64,000 bases of DNA from Methanothermococcus okinawensis IH1 (GTDB taxonomy: Archaea; AGJL01; Methanococci; Methanococcales; Methanococcaceae). The position numbers were made by a program, and so were the translations under genes. Where the stretch lies: contig NC_015636.1 of assembly GCF_000179575.2 (NCBI RefSeq), positions 1,527,495 through 1,591,494 of the forward strand, given 5' to 3'. The notes below the pieces were generated by a model that saw nothing but the letters and a program-made list of their open reading frames with translations, was not told the DNA's origin and did no database searches. Below, piece after piece: positions 62,873-64,000 of the stretch (position 1 is the stretch's first letter; every line of letters begins with the position of its first letter).

Positions 62873-63057
62873 AATATCCCATTTTATAATTTAAATTTAA
62901 ACCAATGGATGAGAAAAAGATAATAATAAATTAAGGTAATAATGCATAGGATAATAAAGATAATTCTATAATAAAGAAGGAAAATTAAATATTTATTTAA
63001 ATTTTAATTTTTTTAAATCTTTTTAATCTTTTATAGTAATTAAACTCTATTTCATTT

Positions 63058-63819
63058 TTATTTTCCGCATTCGCAGAATCTTTCAAGATTTAATATTTTT
63101 GAGACTCCTGCAACTGTTGTTCCATAAAATATTATTCTTTTATTGTATTTTTTTGCCATATCTAAAATTTCAAAGATTGTTCCATTTGCCGCGGTGCTTC
63201 CCGTAGATAATACAATATCTGAATTTTTTATTAGGTATTCATTCATATCGGCGTGATATATTACAATCCCATGTTTTATTCTTCCAATATTGTTAAAATC
63301 TAAATCTGTTGCCATTACATTTTCTTTTCCAAATGTATCTACCATCTGCTTAATTATTGCAGGATGGTATCCAATTATGCCAATTTTTATATTTGTTCCC
63401 AGCTCGCTTACAATATATTCAGAAAGTTTTTTTGCACATATTTCAGGCTCGTTTTTTATGCAGTGTTCTGTTTTTTCAGTAAGTCCCAAATATCTCATAA
63501 CGGCATTCAATGTTGCTATAACAAGCGGATTATAATCTGATTCTAATACCTCTGCAATGGTTCCTTTAAATTCCTTTAAATCCCCCGTAAATGCATCACC
63601 AACAGCCCCCTTAAAAAATGCCCTCAATAAAAACTCTTTACCATTTAGCAACGGATAATCACTTATTCTTGTTGTATCCAATTGCACATTTACGGGATGT
63701 GCTTCGATAGGTTCATTCAAAAGATTATTTTCTTCTACAAGTTTTTTAAACTCTTTTTTAAGGAGATTAAAGCTTTCAAAATTACTGTTTTTATTTTTAT
63801 TTTCATTCTCACGGTTCAT
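63058..63819 (-). CDS. DUF364 domain protein (putative metal chelation)
   Basis: About 253 residues. An N-terminal enolase-like part (HPVNVQLDTTRISDYPLLNGKEFLLRAFFKGAVGDAFTG) and a Rossmann-like C-terminal part (IGIIGYHPAIIKQMVDTFG, DIVLSTGSTAANGTIFEIL) are those of DUF364. It ends in CECGK. I use the ATG at 63819 after AGGTGATAATT. The start overlaps the end of the permease gene, so it is coupled to transport. A metal-chelating role is a family guess. Confidence 0.85.
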   Translation of the reverse strand: MNRENENKNKNSNFESFNLLKKEFKKLVEENNLLNEPIEAHPVNVQLDTTRISDYPLLNGKEFLLRAFFKGAVGDAFTGDLKEFKGTIAEVLESDYNPLVIATLNAVMRYLGLTEKTEHCIKNEPEICAKKLSEYIVSELGTNIKIGIIGYHPAIIKQMVDTFGKENVMATDLDFNNIGRIKHGIVIYHADMNEYLIKNSDIVLSTGSTAANGTIFEILDMAKKYNKRIIFYGTTVAGVSKILNLERFCECGK

Positions 63820-64000
63820 AATTATCACCTATTTTAACTATTGTTTTTATTGAGAATATAATTAATACTGCAACTACAAGAAATATAAATGCCACTGAAA
63901 GTGCGAGCTCTAACTTACCCACAGATATATTTAGAAATACGGCAATAGGTAATGTCTCAGTTTTCATCTTTGTAGCTCCTGCAAGCATTAATGTGGCTCC
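63809..64000 (-). CDS. ABC transporter permease, molybdate/tungstate type (C-terminal fragment)
   Basis: The frame runs off the window's right edge. The last 63 residues are visible: GATLMLAGATKMKTETLPIA, then ISVGKLELALSVAFIFLVVAVLIIFSIKT and a short polar tail. The TETLPIAVFLNI stretch followed by a final helix is the usual end of ModB/WtpB-type permeases. The stop (63809-63811) overlaps the next gene's start by 11 bases. Confidence 0.85.
   Translation of the reverse strand, partial: GATLMLAGATKMKTETLPIAVFLNISVGKLELALSVAFIFLVVAVLIIFSIKTIVKIGDNYEP

Overview
The window is very A+T-rich DNA from a hydrogenotrophic methanogen of the order Methanococcales. Support for this: methanogenesis marker protein 2, archaeosine tRNA-guanine transglycosylase, an MCM helicase, PSTK (archaeal selenocysteine route), archaeal IMP cyclohydrolase PurO, pantoate kinase, the ADH-synthase route to aromatics, SepF, Nob1 and Taw1. 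Ribosome binding sites are nearly all of the GGTGAT-N3-4-ATG kind typical of methanococci. I cannot fix the genus; a Methanothermococcus/Methanococcus-like organism fits.

Layout. 1-1.4 kb: tail of a DUF63 membrane protein, a small hypothetical gene, cbiC. 1.4-3.7 kb: a leader and a CRISPR array of 29 repeats without cas genes. 3.7-12.7 kb: mostly minus-strand housekeeping genes (GATE-domain membrane protein, thpR, a 55-aa Trm112-like gene, purB, radical SAM, nob1, tpiA with no normal start codon, ADH synthase, a METTL5-like methyltransferase, a DtxR-type regulator). 12.9-17.2 kb: an iron-uptake operon (feoA, feoA, feoB, a membrane protein, a triple-FeoA protein, a Cys-rich peptide). 17.4-22.2 kb: deoxyhypusine synthase, mobA, an IS copy, tgtA. 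22.5-24.7 kb: two more insertion sequences. 25-50 kb: housekeeping genes (ndk, a nuclease, mcm, pstK, taw1, a Fap7-like kinase, sepF, pgk, marker 2, pheA, a TusA/DsrE cluster, queC, purO, pantoate kinase, metG, moaA, FKBP). 50.2-51.2 kb: third copy of the first IS. 51.2-55.2 kb: ankyrin protein, pth2, cbiP, a double-cubane-cluster protein. 55.3-59.3 kb: an accessory patch with a second-type IS and a broken KAP NTPase/membrane-protein cassette. 59.3-64 kb: bioF, bioW, a small membrane protein with an elaborate upstream region, and a molybdate/tungstate-type ABC transporter operon.

Pathways that join up: archaeosine (tgtA, queC), cobamide synthesis (cbiC, cbiP), molybdopterin/metal (moaA, mobA, the ABC operon), biotin (bioF, bioW), iron uptake (the feo operon with a divergent DtxR regulator).

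The most striking signal is not a gene. The palindrome GAGCTC, often extended towards ATCGGAGCTCCGAT, occurs about 80 times (hand count), some 20 times more than base composition predicts. It falls in all reading frames and is absent from all five IS copies and from the KAP patch. Other notable points: a 13-bp direct repeat lying exactly outside two same-orientation IS copies 25.5 kb apart; two conserved genes whose codon at the expected start position is ATT; a triplicated spacer pair in the CRISPR array; an internal ribosome binding site inside metG; and a candidate structured RNA upstream of queC.
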